A program made the translations under genes and the position numbers. Of a stretch of DNA of 12,957 nucleotides, positions 7,351 to 12,889 are shown piece by piece (the first letter of the stretch is position 1; each line of letters opens with the position of its first letter). The DNA comes from Microcaldota archaeon. Its GTDB lineage: Archaea > Micrarchaeota > Micrarchaeia > Anstonellales > Anstonellaceae. The stretch lies in assembly GCA_023248665.1 (NCBI GenBank), contig JAHFEC010000017.1:1-12957 (forward strand), in the 5' to 3' direction. Under the pieces are notes generated by a model that saw nothing but the letters and a program-made list of their open reading frames with translations, made no database searches and was not told where the DNA came from.

Positions 7351-7370
7351 GGAAATAATGGGGTGGCGAG

Positions 7371-7380
7371 ATTTATTATG
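7371..7380 (-). promoter_or_regulatory. TATA-like box of leuS
   Basis: The minus strand reads CATAATAAAT, centred 25 bases before the ATG at 7350, which fits a leaderless leuS mRNA. It shares a 103-base divergent intergenic region with the promoter of the 126-aa gene. Confidence 0.5.
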
Positions 7381-7412
7381 GATTCGTCCGGAGCGCGGGC
7401 GGCGGAACATAG

Positions 7413-7450
7413 CTATAAAAAATGATTTTTGCAGATATGGGGCAGGTGAT
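7413..7450 (+). promoter_or_regulatory. TATA-like box and Shine-Dalgarno of the 126-aa gene
   Basis: ctataaaa at 7413-7420 places transcription start near 7442. AGGTGAT at 7444-7450 is a strong match to the archaeal anti-Shine-Dalgarno and lies 3 bases before the ATG at 7454. Unlike most genes here, this one appears to have a short leader. Confidence 0.5.
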
Positions 7451-7453
7451 ACG

Positions 7454-7834
7454 ATGAGCAATCGTGTTATGGTGACTAGGGAATTGGCCAATAAGCTCAC
7501 GACCGAGAAGATGAATCATTTGAATTACAAGCGCAATGAGCGCCCGGTTCAGAATAGGCGGACGGAAATCGTCGGGATTATCGGCACCACCCGCCGTCTG
7601 GCCCGAACCCTCCATGACATGGACAGCGTGCGCGAACTGATCAGGCTCGAACAATATGCCAAAAACGTATTCACCCACGAGGACCTGCGCCTGATCAAGA
7701 AAGATGCCATAGAAATGAAGCGGTATTTTGTGAAAGTGGAGAAAAGCCGCATGGATTTCGATGCCCTCAAGGCCCCGGTGGAGAGCAAGTTTGACCTGGC
7801 CCGGATGCCCAAGGCGGACGAAAAATACTTCTGA
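7454..7834 (+). CDS. Unknown basic, helical protein (126 aa)
   Basis: Not recognised. It begins MSNRVMVTRELANKLTTEKM at an ATG with a good AGGTGAT site just upstream; longer in-frame readings start ahead of the promoter. The protein is rich in Arg, Lys, Glu and Asp, has no membrane segment or signal peptide and no cysteine, and appears mostly alpha-helical, for example TRRLARTLHDMDSVRELIRL and LRLIKKDAIEMKRYFVKVEK. Its net basic character suggests a possible nucleic-acid or ribosome association, but no catalytic motif is visible. It is divergent from leuS and 63 bases upstream of the antitoxin-like gene, in the same direction. Confidence 0.75.
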   Translation: MSNRVMVTRELANKLTTEKMNHLNYKRNERPVQNRRTEIVGIIGTTRRLARTLHDMDSVRELIRLEQYAKNVFTHEDLRLIKKDAIEMKRYFVKVEKSRMDFDALKAPVESKFDLARMPKADEKYF

Positions 7835-7886
7835 CGCGGCCAAAGCTATCCCGGACACCCGTGGACGGGATTATGAAAACCTGCAT

Positions 7887-7891
7887 AGGTG
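7887..7891 (+). promoter_or_regulatory. Shine-Dalgarno deciding the antitoxin-like start
   Basis: AGGTG ends 6 bases before the ATG at 7898, an ideal spacing. It favours that ATG over the in-frame GTG at 7889, which lies inside the site. Confidence 0.5.
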
Positions 7892-7897
7892 TTTAGA

Positions 7898-8128
7898 ATG
7901 GAGACCACGATGGTGCAACTCAAGAAGAAGACCGTCTTTAGGCTCAAGAGGCTCAAGCACTACGGGCGGCAGTCCTACGACGAGGTCATCAACACGCTCA
8001 TCGACAACCCGGACGACCTGACGCCCGAGGACATCGAGGCCATCAGGAAAGGGGTGGCCGACATCAAGGCGGGACGGTTCTATACGGAAGAGGAGATTAT
8101 CCGGCGCCACGGGCTCAGACTCGATTAG
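7898..8128 (+). CDS. Antitoxin-like small protein, RHH/VapB-type N-terminus (76 aa)
   Basis: The first part, METTMVQLKKKTVFRLKRLK followed by HYGRQSYDEVINTLID, has the strand-helix layout of small archaeal VapB/DUF7557-like antitoxins (short beta strand, LKxLK, then xSYdEVIxxLI). The C-terminal part, about residues 50-76 (IRKGVADIKAGRFYTEEEII), resembles the toxin-binding tail of RelB-like antitoxins (x-I-x-A-G-x-x-x-T-x-E-E-x). Such proteins normally repress their own operon and neutralise a RelE- or PIN-type toxin encoded directly downstream. No toxin frame follows; the next sequence is an IS200/IS605-type remnant, so the partner may have been lost or lie elsewhere. The start was chosen from AGGTG 6 bases upstream. 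Family assignment is from pattern memory only. Confidence 0.65.
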   Translation: METTMVQLKKKTVFRLKRLKHYGRQSYDEVINTLIDNPDDLTPEDIEAIRKGVADIKAGRFYTEEEIIRRHGLRLD

Positions 8129-8252
8129 GGTAGTTCCAGACCGCCAACTCTACCCGCTTCAACGGGTCAGATACGGCGGAAACGACCGGAAAGCCAGCTA
8201 AGCTTTCGTCTTTGAAGCAGGACGCCACCCGCTTTAGCGGGTGGTAATAGCG
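8129..8252 (+). mobile_element. IS200/IS605-type right-end remnant with omega-RNA-like fold (no transposase)
   Basis: This segment follows the antitoxin-like stop directly and ends with the 8-bp perfect hairpin ccacccgc-ttta-gcgggtgg (8225-8244) preceded by tttgaagcaggacg. That arrangement (TGAAGCAGGA..., then a CCC-rich hairpin with a TTTA loop) matches, from memory, the right end of IS200/IS605 elements. There the tnpB 3' end and its omega (re)RNA overlap. Upstream are two more folds: acccg/cgggt (8152-8156, 8163-8167) enclosed by ccgcc/ggcgg (8141-8145, 8175-8179), and gaaagc/gctttc (8189-8194, 8202-8207) extended by gac/gtc. The left and right hairpins share ACCCGCTT..CGGGT. One plus-strand frame is open up to the TGA at 8213-8215 and could be a tnpB tail. 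It may be an orphan omega-RNA, a PATE-type miniature element, or a dead end-fragment. Confidence 0.55.
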
Positions 8253-8313
8253 AATTCGGTTGATTATTGAACTTTCGAGCCGGGCCGCGAAAGAGTGCTC
8301 GCCGTCTGGGACC

Positions 8314-8346
8314 GGCGTGGCGCCCGAGCGCCGCCTGTCCTTTTTT
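8314..8346 (+). terminator. Hairpin plus T-run, terminator-like
   Basis: GGC(GT)GGCGC, loop CCGA, GCGCCGCC (8314-8335, one 2-base bulge) is followed after 5 bases by TTTTTT (8341-8346). It could end transcripts from the antitoxin-like gene or the IS200/IS605 remnant. The rest of 8253-8313 contains short inverted repeats (for example tttcg/cgaaa) but no gene. Confidence 0.45.
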
Positions 8347-8371
8347 GTTCCATTATTTTTCCAATCAGCTA

Positions 8372-8424
8372 TTACAAGAATGAAAGAATAAGGAAAATCA
8401 GGTGGCTAAAGCTTTACAATTACC
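8372..8424 (+). mobile_element. Solo 3' end of an IS1595-like element, left copy of a 53-bp inverted repeat
   Basis: All 53 bases are the exact reverse complement of 12837-12889. Read on the plus strand they begin with codons for T-R-M-K-E and TAA (8374-8391), identical to the C-terminus of the transposase fragment at the right edge. The 33-base IS end follows, containing ggtggctaaagctttacaat, and finishes at acc (8424). Homology breaks sharply at 8371 on the left, so this is a 3' remnant of a second copy of the same IS, in opposite orientation. The rest of that copy is missing. The IS-family name is inferred from the right copy. Confidence 0.7.
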
Positions 8425-8465
8425 TAGAAAAATACTATGGAAAACAGGTTTGGTGAGCGCCCGCC

Positions 8466-9056
8466 TTACTGCGCGCCGACGTTGATTGAGCAGGTGGCTT
8501 CCTGCTGCCCGTTGATGTCCACTTCGCAGTAGGTGGGATAGAAGACCTTCTTGCCTTCCGGCCCATACTTGATGTGAAAATAGGCCCGCTCACGCATGCT
8601 CAGGAGCGCGTCGGCCAGCGAGACGGTGCCGTTGACGTTGTTGATGGTCACGTTGGTCTCATTATAGACGATGCTCGAGGCGATGCATCCCGTCGCATTG
8701 CACGAATAGAACAGCAGGTCCTTGGTCTGGGTCTTGTAAAAACCGCTCGAGATGAGGTTGACCCCGCACTGCATGATGCTGGAGGTGACGTTGGACGAGG
8801 GCGAGCCGGAGGTGTCCACGATGATACCGGACTGGGGATTGTGCACGAGGTCATTGAGGAAAACGCTCGGGTCGCTCCCCCCGTCCTGAGGCTGGAGCAG
8901 GAGCGCGCCCAGCACGAGCACGAGGATGATGGCCCCGCCGATGAGCGCGTATTTCTGCGCGGATGAGAGGGCGGAAGGCTTGGGCGGAGGGGAGACGGAA
9001 GAAGATGACGAGGACGGACTCGCGCCGGTCTTGAGGGTTTTTGGTTTCTCTTTCAT
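8466..9056 (-). CDS. Single-TM surface protein, ectodomain shared with the 692-aa neighbour (196 aa)
   Basis: Layout: a Lys-then-Ser/Pro-rich N-terminus (1-34, with a run of six Ser), one hydrophobic helix (about 37-54, ALIGGAIILVLVLGALLL), then an extracellular domain of about 140 residues with sequons NVT, NAT, NET and NGT and five cysteines, four of which could form disulfides. The domain begins near SVFLNDLV, has GIIVDTSG (about 77-84), QCGVNLISS, FYSCNATGC (116-124) and FHIKYG (160-165), and ends CEVDIN. The same order of elements appears in the C-terminal domain of the protein encoded just upstream, so the two look paralogous. Start 9056 has AGGTG 6 bases upstream; the 45-base gap to the preceding gene carries T-runs. 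Function unknown; it may act at the cell surface as a partner of the 692-aa protein. Confidence 0.7.
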   Translation of the reverse strand: MKEKPKTLKTGASPSSSSSSVSPPPKPSALSSAQKYALIGGAIILVLVLGALLLQPQDGGSDPSVFLNDLVHNPQSGIIVDTSGSPSSNVTSSIMQCGVNLISSGFYKTQTKDLLFYSCNATGCIASSIVYNETNVTINNVNGTVSLADALLSMRERAYFHIKYGPEGKKVFYPTYCEVDINGQQEATCSINVGAQ

Positions 9057-9071
9057 GGGAACACCTGTTCT

Positions 9072-9100
9072 GTTTTTTTGGGAGGATAAAAAGAAAAAAG
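9072..9100 (-). terminator. T-rich stretch after the 692-aa gene, possible terminator/promoter
   Basis: On the minus strand the 45-base gap reads CTTTTTTCTTTTTATCC, a typical archaeal oligo-T termination signal just after the TAA at 9102-9104. TTTTTATCC could also act as a weak TATA box for the 196-aa gene, which has AGGTG (9063-9067) before its ATG. Confidence 0.4.
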
Positions 9101-9101
9101 A

Positions 9102-11180
9102 TTAATTGATCACGTCGCCGATCTCGCAACGCTGGTAATAGGCCGCGTCGCCATAGGCGTCCGCCTGCTTCTGGTACACCACAGAGAATTCGGGCGCCTT
9201 GGCCGTCTTGACGTAGTGCAGGAAGAGGATGGGCTTCCCGCCGGTCTTGTCGATGCATTGCGGATAGGTGTAATTGGTCTGGGATCCCCAGGCGCACACG
9301 TTGCCCGAATAGCTGAACACGGTGGTGCTGGCGTTCTTGAAGCGGGTCTTGAGCTGGCCGGAGACGTTGCCGGCGCAGGAGGCCATGGCCGTGACCGTGT
9401 CCGCGCTGGCGCCGGTCTGGTCGATGGCCACGTAGGACACGCCGCCCGAACCCTGCACGAGCGAGAGGTAGTCGGAGAGCGTGCCCTGATGGGCCGACTG
9501 GTTGATGAGCAGGAACATGCCCACCGAAGCGATGCCCAAGAAGAACAGGAATGCGAACAGGGCGATGACCCATACGCCCAGCGCCCCGCGGTTGCGGAAC
9601 ACGGGCTTGAAGTAGAGCAGCACGCCGATGAAGACGATGAGCGCGACGGCCACGAGCGCCAGGTCGGTCAGGAAGAGCACGAACGGCGGGATGACCGGGG
9701 CCACCTGCGTGCGCGTGGAGGCGGGCAGCACCATGAGCGCATCGGTGAGCGAGAACACGCCGTTGACGGCAGTCTGGCCGAATTGGCCGCCCACGTTATA
9801 CGCGCTGCCGGCCGCGCCGCGCTGGGCGGCGATGTGCGCCTCGATGTCATTCTGGAGCGCGAGGTATTTGGCCGTGAGGTTGGCGTATTGCGCGCTCGTC
9901 ATGGGGGGCGTAAAGAGGGCGTCGAGGGCCTTCTTGCGGCTGGCCAGCGAGTTGTAGGAGTCCACCGAGGGCTTGTCCTGCGCATTGGTCTCCCACCGGG
10001 CGCGGATCAGCGCGTCCGATGCGTTGTTCTGGGCGGACTGGGCCGTGGCATAGGGCTTCGCGCCCGACTTGAGCGAGGCCTGCAAGGCGGGGACGGCGGC
10101 CTGCAATGAGGCGAAATCGGTCTCGATGCCGTTGAAATTGCGGGACGAGACCTCGGCATCCACCTTGGGCCATGTTTCGGAGAATGCCCGGGCGGCCGAG
10201 GTGAAATTCGGATCGCTCACATAATTGGCCAAGTCCAGAGCCTGGTCCCGTAAGGAAGAATAATTGGCCTTAAAAGCGTTCCATTTGGGAGCCCAGACGG
10301 CGTAGATTTGGGAGTTCTGCTGGTAGGCTACGCGGTCGGAGGTGGACTTGACGAGCTGGAGGGCGATGGTGGCAGGCGAGCCGATTGAGGACATGCGCGA
10401 GAGGATGGTGGATATCTTCGAGTTGGCATCGTCGAGGGAGGCCGTGTCGAACTGGGGGCTGGCGCACAGGCCGATGCAGTTCGGGCAACTGGCGGCGCTG
10501 CCCTCCGGGAAGCGCAGATTGTTGCTGGAAAGGCTGGCGGCGGCGGTCTTGATGGCCGCGATGCGCGTCTGGATGCCGGAGAGCGAGGATTGGGCATCGT
10601 CATTCGTGAGCGAGGAGAGCGACGAGAATATCGGACCGATGTTGTCGTTGAGGGTGGCGGTGTCAAGCGAGTAATCGAGGATCAGTGGCGAGAGGATTTC
10701 CGGATAACAGCCCGATCCGCCGCCGCCGGCCGCATAAAGGCCGCACACGACGTTGGCGGTCCCGTAGCACGAGCTGGAGGTGTTGCACGGGATGGAAATC
10801 AGCCCGGTGGACTGCAGGCACATGTATTCGATGCCATAGGGCGCCAAGCGGGTCTTTTTGTTGCGGCTGTCGTTGAACGAGAGCAGGTCTGCGCGGATGG
10901 CGGAAAGCTCGCCGGAGGAGGGCAGGACGGTGTTCTGGTAATTCGCGCTCAAAGCCGCCTCAATCTGGGCCGGGTCGGTGATGAGGGTGTCTCCGGACGC
11001 GACGAAGGCGGGCGTGCCGTTGATTTTGTAGAGCGTGTAGGCCGCATTGCCCCCGGAGAGCGTCTGTGAGGTGATGGTGGTGGATTGTTCGGTGTCGTAG
11101 AGGTAGGCGCTTGCATTGAACGCCCAGGCGCAAGCGCAGAGGAACGCCAAGACGAATAGGGATAGATAGACCGGTCGCAT
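9102..11180 (-). CDS. Large secreted/membrane protein with coiled ectodomain and two TM helices (692 aa)
   Basis: Not recognised by name. A signal peptide (1 to about 20, MRPVYLSLFVLAFLCACAWA) is followed by an extracellular region of about 475 residues. It has a Cys-rich part (C121, C132, C138, C146, C158, and C232/C235/C239 in SCPNCIGLC) and long Ala/Ser-rich helical stretches (about 180-460) likely to be coiled or bundled. Two hydrophobic helices (about 499-523 and 536-559) follow, and then a C-terminal domain (about 567-692) with YVAIDQTG, FSYSGNVCAWG, ILFLHYVK and CEIGDVIN. That last domain parallels the ectodomain of the 196-aa protein next door. The start at 11180 rests on the signal peptide and on ATTTAAATAG about 25 bases upstream. 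The frame is open further, to an ATG at 11321 that has its own TATA-like box. A surface receptor, adhesin or envelope-scaffold role is possible but unproven. Confidence 0.7.
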   Translation of the reverse strand: MRPVYLSLFVLAFLCACAWAFNASAYLYDTEQSTTITSQTLSGGNAAYTLYKINGTPAFVASGDTLITDPAQIEAALSANYQNTVLPSSGELSAIRADLLSFNDSRNKKTRLAPYGIEYMCLQSTGLISIPCNTSSSCYGTANVVCGLYAAGGGGSGCYPEILSPLILDYSLDTATLNDNIGPIFSSLSSLTNDDAQSSLSGIQTRIAAIKTAAASLSSNNLRFPEGSAASCPNCIGLCASPQFDTASLDDANSKISTILSRMSSIGSPATIALQLVKSTSDRVAYQQNSQIYAVWAPKWNAFKANYSSLRDQALDLANYVSDPNFTSAARAFSETWPKVDAEVSSRNFNGIETDFASLQAAVPALQASLKSGAKPYATAQSAQNNASDALIRARWETNAQDKPSVDSYNSLASRKKALDALFTPPMTSAQYANLTAKYLALQNDIEAHIAAQRGAAGSAYNVGGQFGQTAVNGVFSLTDALMVLPASTRTQVAPVIPPFVLFLTDLALVAVALIVFIGVLLYFKPVFRNRGALGVWVIALFAFLFFLGIASVGMFLLINQSAHQGTLSDYLSLVQGSGGVSYVAIDQTGASADTVTAMASCAGNVSGQLKTRFKNASTTVFSYSGNVCAWGSQTNYTYPQCIDKTGGKPILFLHYVKTAKAPEFSVVYQKQADAYGDAAYYQRCEIGDVIN

Positions 11181-11200
11181 GCAAGAATTGGGGTGCTTTG

Positions 11201-11210
11201 ATTTAAATAG
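11201..11210 (-). promoter_or_regulatory. TATA-like box of the 692-aa gene
   Basis: CTATTTAAAT on the minus strand, centred about 25 bases upstream of the ATG at 11180. It supports a leaderless start at the signal peptide. Confidence 0.5.
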
Positions 11211-11340
11211 ATTATGGCAACGGCGAAGATTCGGGAATTTGCCCGGCTGTGATTGTGGTCCGCATGACCACCGCAGGATGTGATTCCGGATATTGACGCG
11301 CCGCTTCTTTGGGCCGGCCATGTTAAGGATAACTTGTGGC

Positions 11341-11350
11341 GGATAAAAAA
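11341..11350 (-). promoter_or_regulatory. Second TATA-like box upstream of the 692-aa gene
   Basis: TTTTTTATCC on the minus strand, centred about 25 bases before an ATG at 11321 that is in frame with the 692-aa gene and opens a basic 47-residue extension (MAGPKKRRVNIRNHILRW...). It is either an alternative promoter/start, a leader, or a T-run terminator for the upstream Fic gene, which ends at 11382. The 200-base spacer holds no other gene that I can see. Confidence 0.3.
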
Positions 11351-11381
11351 GATGGCACCGGCTTTCAAGCCCGCGCGGCAC

Positions 11382-12623
11382 TCATAGCCTCGTCAGCTTG
11401 AAGAGGTTGTCCTGGATTGTCCGCGCCAAAAACGCGTTGAGTTTCGCGTCGTCCCTGTTGCGGGCCAGTTTGGTCAGCGAAAGGTATTCCCCGCGCGCAT
11501 TGGAATATATGCTGATGAGGGGAAACCCGTTGCGCATCAGCGCGTAATTCCATAGCAGGCGGGCGGTCCTGCTGTTTCCGTCCTCGAACGGGTGGATATG
11601 CTGGAACTCGTTGTGCACGAACGTCGCAAATTCAATGGCCTCCTGGACACCCTGTTTTTTTGCCATGAAATCGTTTATCTGTTTGCACAGTGCCTCAAGC
11701 GCTGGGAGGATTTCAGAATGGTGCGACAATTTGTAGAATGGGTTCCCGCCGATTGAAACCCTGCCCGTGCGGATGCCCTCTTTCACCCCGGTATTGAACA
11801 CGACAATCCGGTGCAAATCAAGGATTAGGCTCAACGAAACCGGCCCGGCCAGATTGTTGATGAGATGGCTGACGGCCACATAATAATTCTTGACTTCGCT
11901 GGCCTCCTTTAGTTTTTTGTCCGTTGGGACGATATCGTGGAGAAGAAGCTCTTTTGCCTGCTCCAGCGTGAACGTGTTCCCTTCAAGTTGCGTGGATGCG
12001 GAAGTGAACTCTATCTTTTGCTCCTCTTCGGCGCGGGAGAAGTCGATGTTCTTTTTCTGTTCCCGCAATTTGTAGAGCAGGTTCTCGATTTCATGATAGT
12101 TTATGGTTTGCCCCGCCTTTTTTGATTGGCCCGGTTTTGCGGATTTGGCCGGATTTTCCTCCCGTGCCCCGGACAGTGCCATGACTTCGTCGAAGACCGG
12201 GTCGGAAACGAAGCGGAACTGGAGCGGCCGTTTTGAGACAATGAAGAGAAGATTGACTCGGGATAGATAGGTCAGGTATTTGCGGATTGTCCGCGGGTTT
12301 ATGGATTTGAAATCGCCCAGAAGCACGGTCTCTTTTCCGAAGCCTGTGCGCACTATTTTCGCAAAGTCGGGGCCGAGGAAAAGGTTGTAATTGATGCCGC
12401 GGCTCCGGCAGGATTTCATGACATTGAAAATGCGCCACGTGGCTGGGCAGTCCCGGTTTGGCCCGTATTTTCCCCCCTTCTGGATGACGATTCCGTTCTT
12501 TAGGAACCCCTTGAGGCGCTGGCGCACGGATGACGGGCTGGAGCCGGTTTTTTTCGCCAAATCTCCCAAGCGGGCCTCCTTCATCTCAAAAAGGGCGAAC
12601 AGGCAGTCGAATTTGGTTTTCAT
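11382..12623 (-). CDS. fic: Fic-domain protein with N-terminal winged-helix-like region (413 aa)
   Basis: Fic enzymes usually transfer AMP from ATP to a Ser, Thr or Tyr hydroxyl of a target protein. The motif HPFEDGNSRTAR is at 344-355, with the catalytic His344 preceded by FVHNEFQHI; the second Gly of canonical HPFx(D/E)GNGR is Ser. STQLEGN (210-216) matches the inhibitory (S/T)xxxE(G/N) helix placed before the Fic core, the self-inhibited class II arrangement. GGNPFYKLS (292-300) resembles the substrate-binding flap. Residues about 1-50 (FALFEMKEARLGDLAKKTGSSPSSVRQRLKGF...) look like a winged helix, and 95-145 may be a second one. A Lys/Pro/Ser linker (150-172) follows. The start at 12623 sits 26 bases from a TATA-like box. 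A run of inverted repeats upstream may be its operator. No separate antitoxin is adjacent. Confidence 0.9.
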   Translation of the reverse strand: MKTKFDCLFALFEMKEARLGDLAKKTGSSPSSVRQRLKGFLKNGIVIQKGGKYGPNRDCPATWRIFNVMKSCRSRGINYNLFLGPDFAKIVRTGFGKETVLLGDFKSINPRTIRKYLTYLSRVNLLFIVSKRPLQFRFVSDPVFDEVMALSGAREENPAKSAKPGQSKKAGQTINYHEIENLLYKLREQKKNIDFSRAEEEQKIEFTSASTQLEGNTFTLEQAKELLLHDIVPTDKKLKEASEVKNYYVAVSHLINNLAGPVSLSLILDLHRIVVFNTGVKEGIRTGRVSIGGNPFYKLSHHSEILPALEALCKQINDFMAKKQGVQEAIEFATFVHNEFQHIHPFEDGNSRTARLLWNYALMRNGFPLISIYSNARGEYLSLTKLARNRDDAKLNAFLARTIQDNLFKLTRL

Positions 12624-12640
12624 GACGTTATTGTGGGCAG

Positions 12641-12670
12641 GATAATTTATAAATAGTGCTATTAGGCACT
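12641..12670 (-). promoter_or_regulatory. Fic-gene TATA box with adjacent inverted repeat
   Basis: The minus strand contains TTTATAAAT (12645-12653), centred 26 bases upstream of the ATG at 12623. An agtgc/gcact inverted repeat (12655-12659, 12666-12670, 6-base loop) directly abuts it on the upstream side, where the BRE or a repressor would bind. Confidence 0.55.
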
Positions 12671-12720
12671 AAAAGTAAATGTTTGTTTACTTTTGATGGC
12701 AATAATGCATAAAAAGTAAA
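12671..12720. promoter_or_regulatory. Three AAAAGTAAA boxes upstream of the Fic gene, operator-like
   Basis: aaaagtaaa at 12671-12679, its exact reverse complement tttactttt at 12686-12694 (6-base spacer), and a third direct copy at 12712-12720. It lies just upstream of the Fic TATA box. The symmetric pair suggests a dimeric DNA-binding protein, possibly the winged-helix part of the Fic protein itself (inference). Confidence 0.5.
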
Positions 12721-12836
12721 TGGTATTGATTGTAAAGAACGCTCGCCACTGGGAAAAAATTTTTCTCGTGCCTTGCCGCCGTAAAAATAAAGGGATGGAA
12801 CTCGCCCTCGTTTTTTCTGGCCGCAAAAAAATGTTT

Positions 12837-12889
12837 GGTAATTGTAAAGCTTTAGCCACCTGATTTTCCTTATTCTTTCATTCTTGTAA
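12837..12889 (-). repeat. Right copy of the 53-bp inverted repeat (IS 3' end)
   Basis: Exact reverse complement of 8372-8424. The outer end is at 12837 (ggtaattgtaaagc...), it contains the palindrome TAAAGCTTTA, and it reaches into the transposase coding end. The arms are 4412 bases apart. Confidence 0.9.

Noticed and set aside
5800..7425. 541-codon plus-strand open frame inside leuS
   Set aside because: It lies wholly antisense to conserved LeuRS blocks including HIGH; the translation is Gly/His/Arg/Leu-rich low-complexity with no recognisable domain.
9216..10109. 297-codon plus-strand open frame opposite the 692-aa gene
   Set aside because: Antisense to the TM and coiled regions; Glu/His/Gly/Arg-rich repeat-like translation.
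12624..12836. CRISPR-like repeats (aaaagtaaa copies)
   Set aside because: The copies are 9 bases long, irregularly spaced and in mixed orientation; there are no spacers of uniform length, so an operator is more likely.
8372..12889. The 53-bp arms as ordinary terminal inverted repeats of one 4.5-kb transposon
   Set aside because: The arms contain the last codons and stop of the same transposase gene, so they are two copies of one IS 3' end rather than the two different ends of a single element; no transposase is encoded between them.
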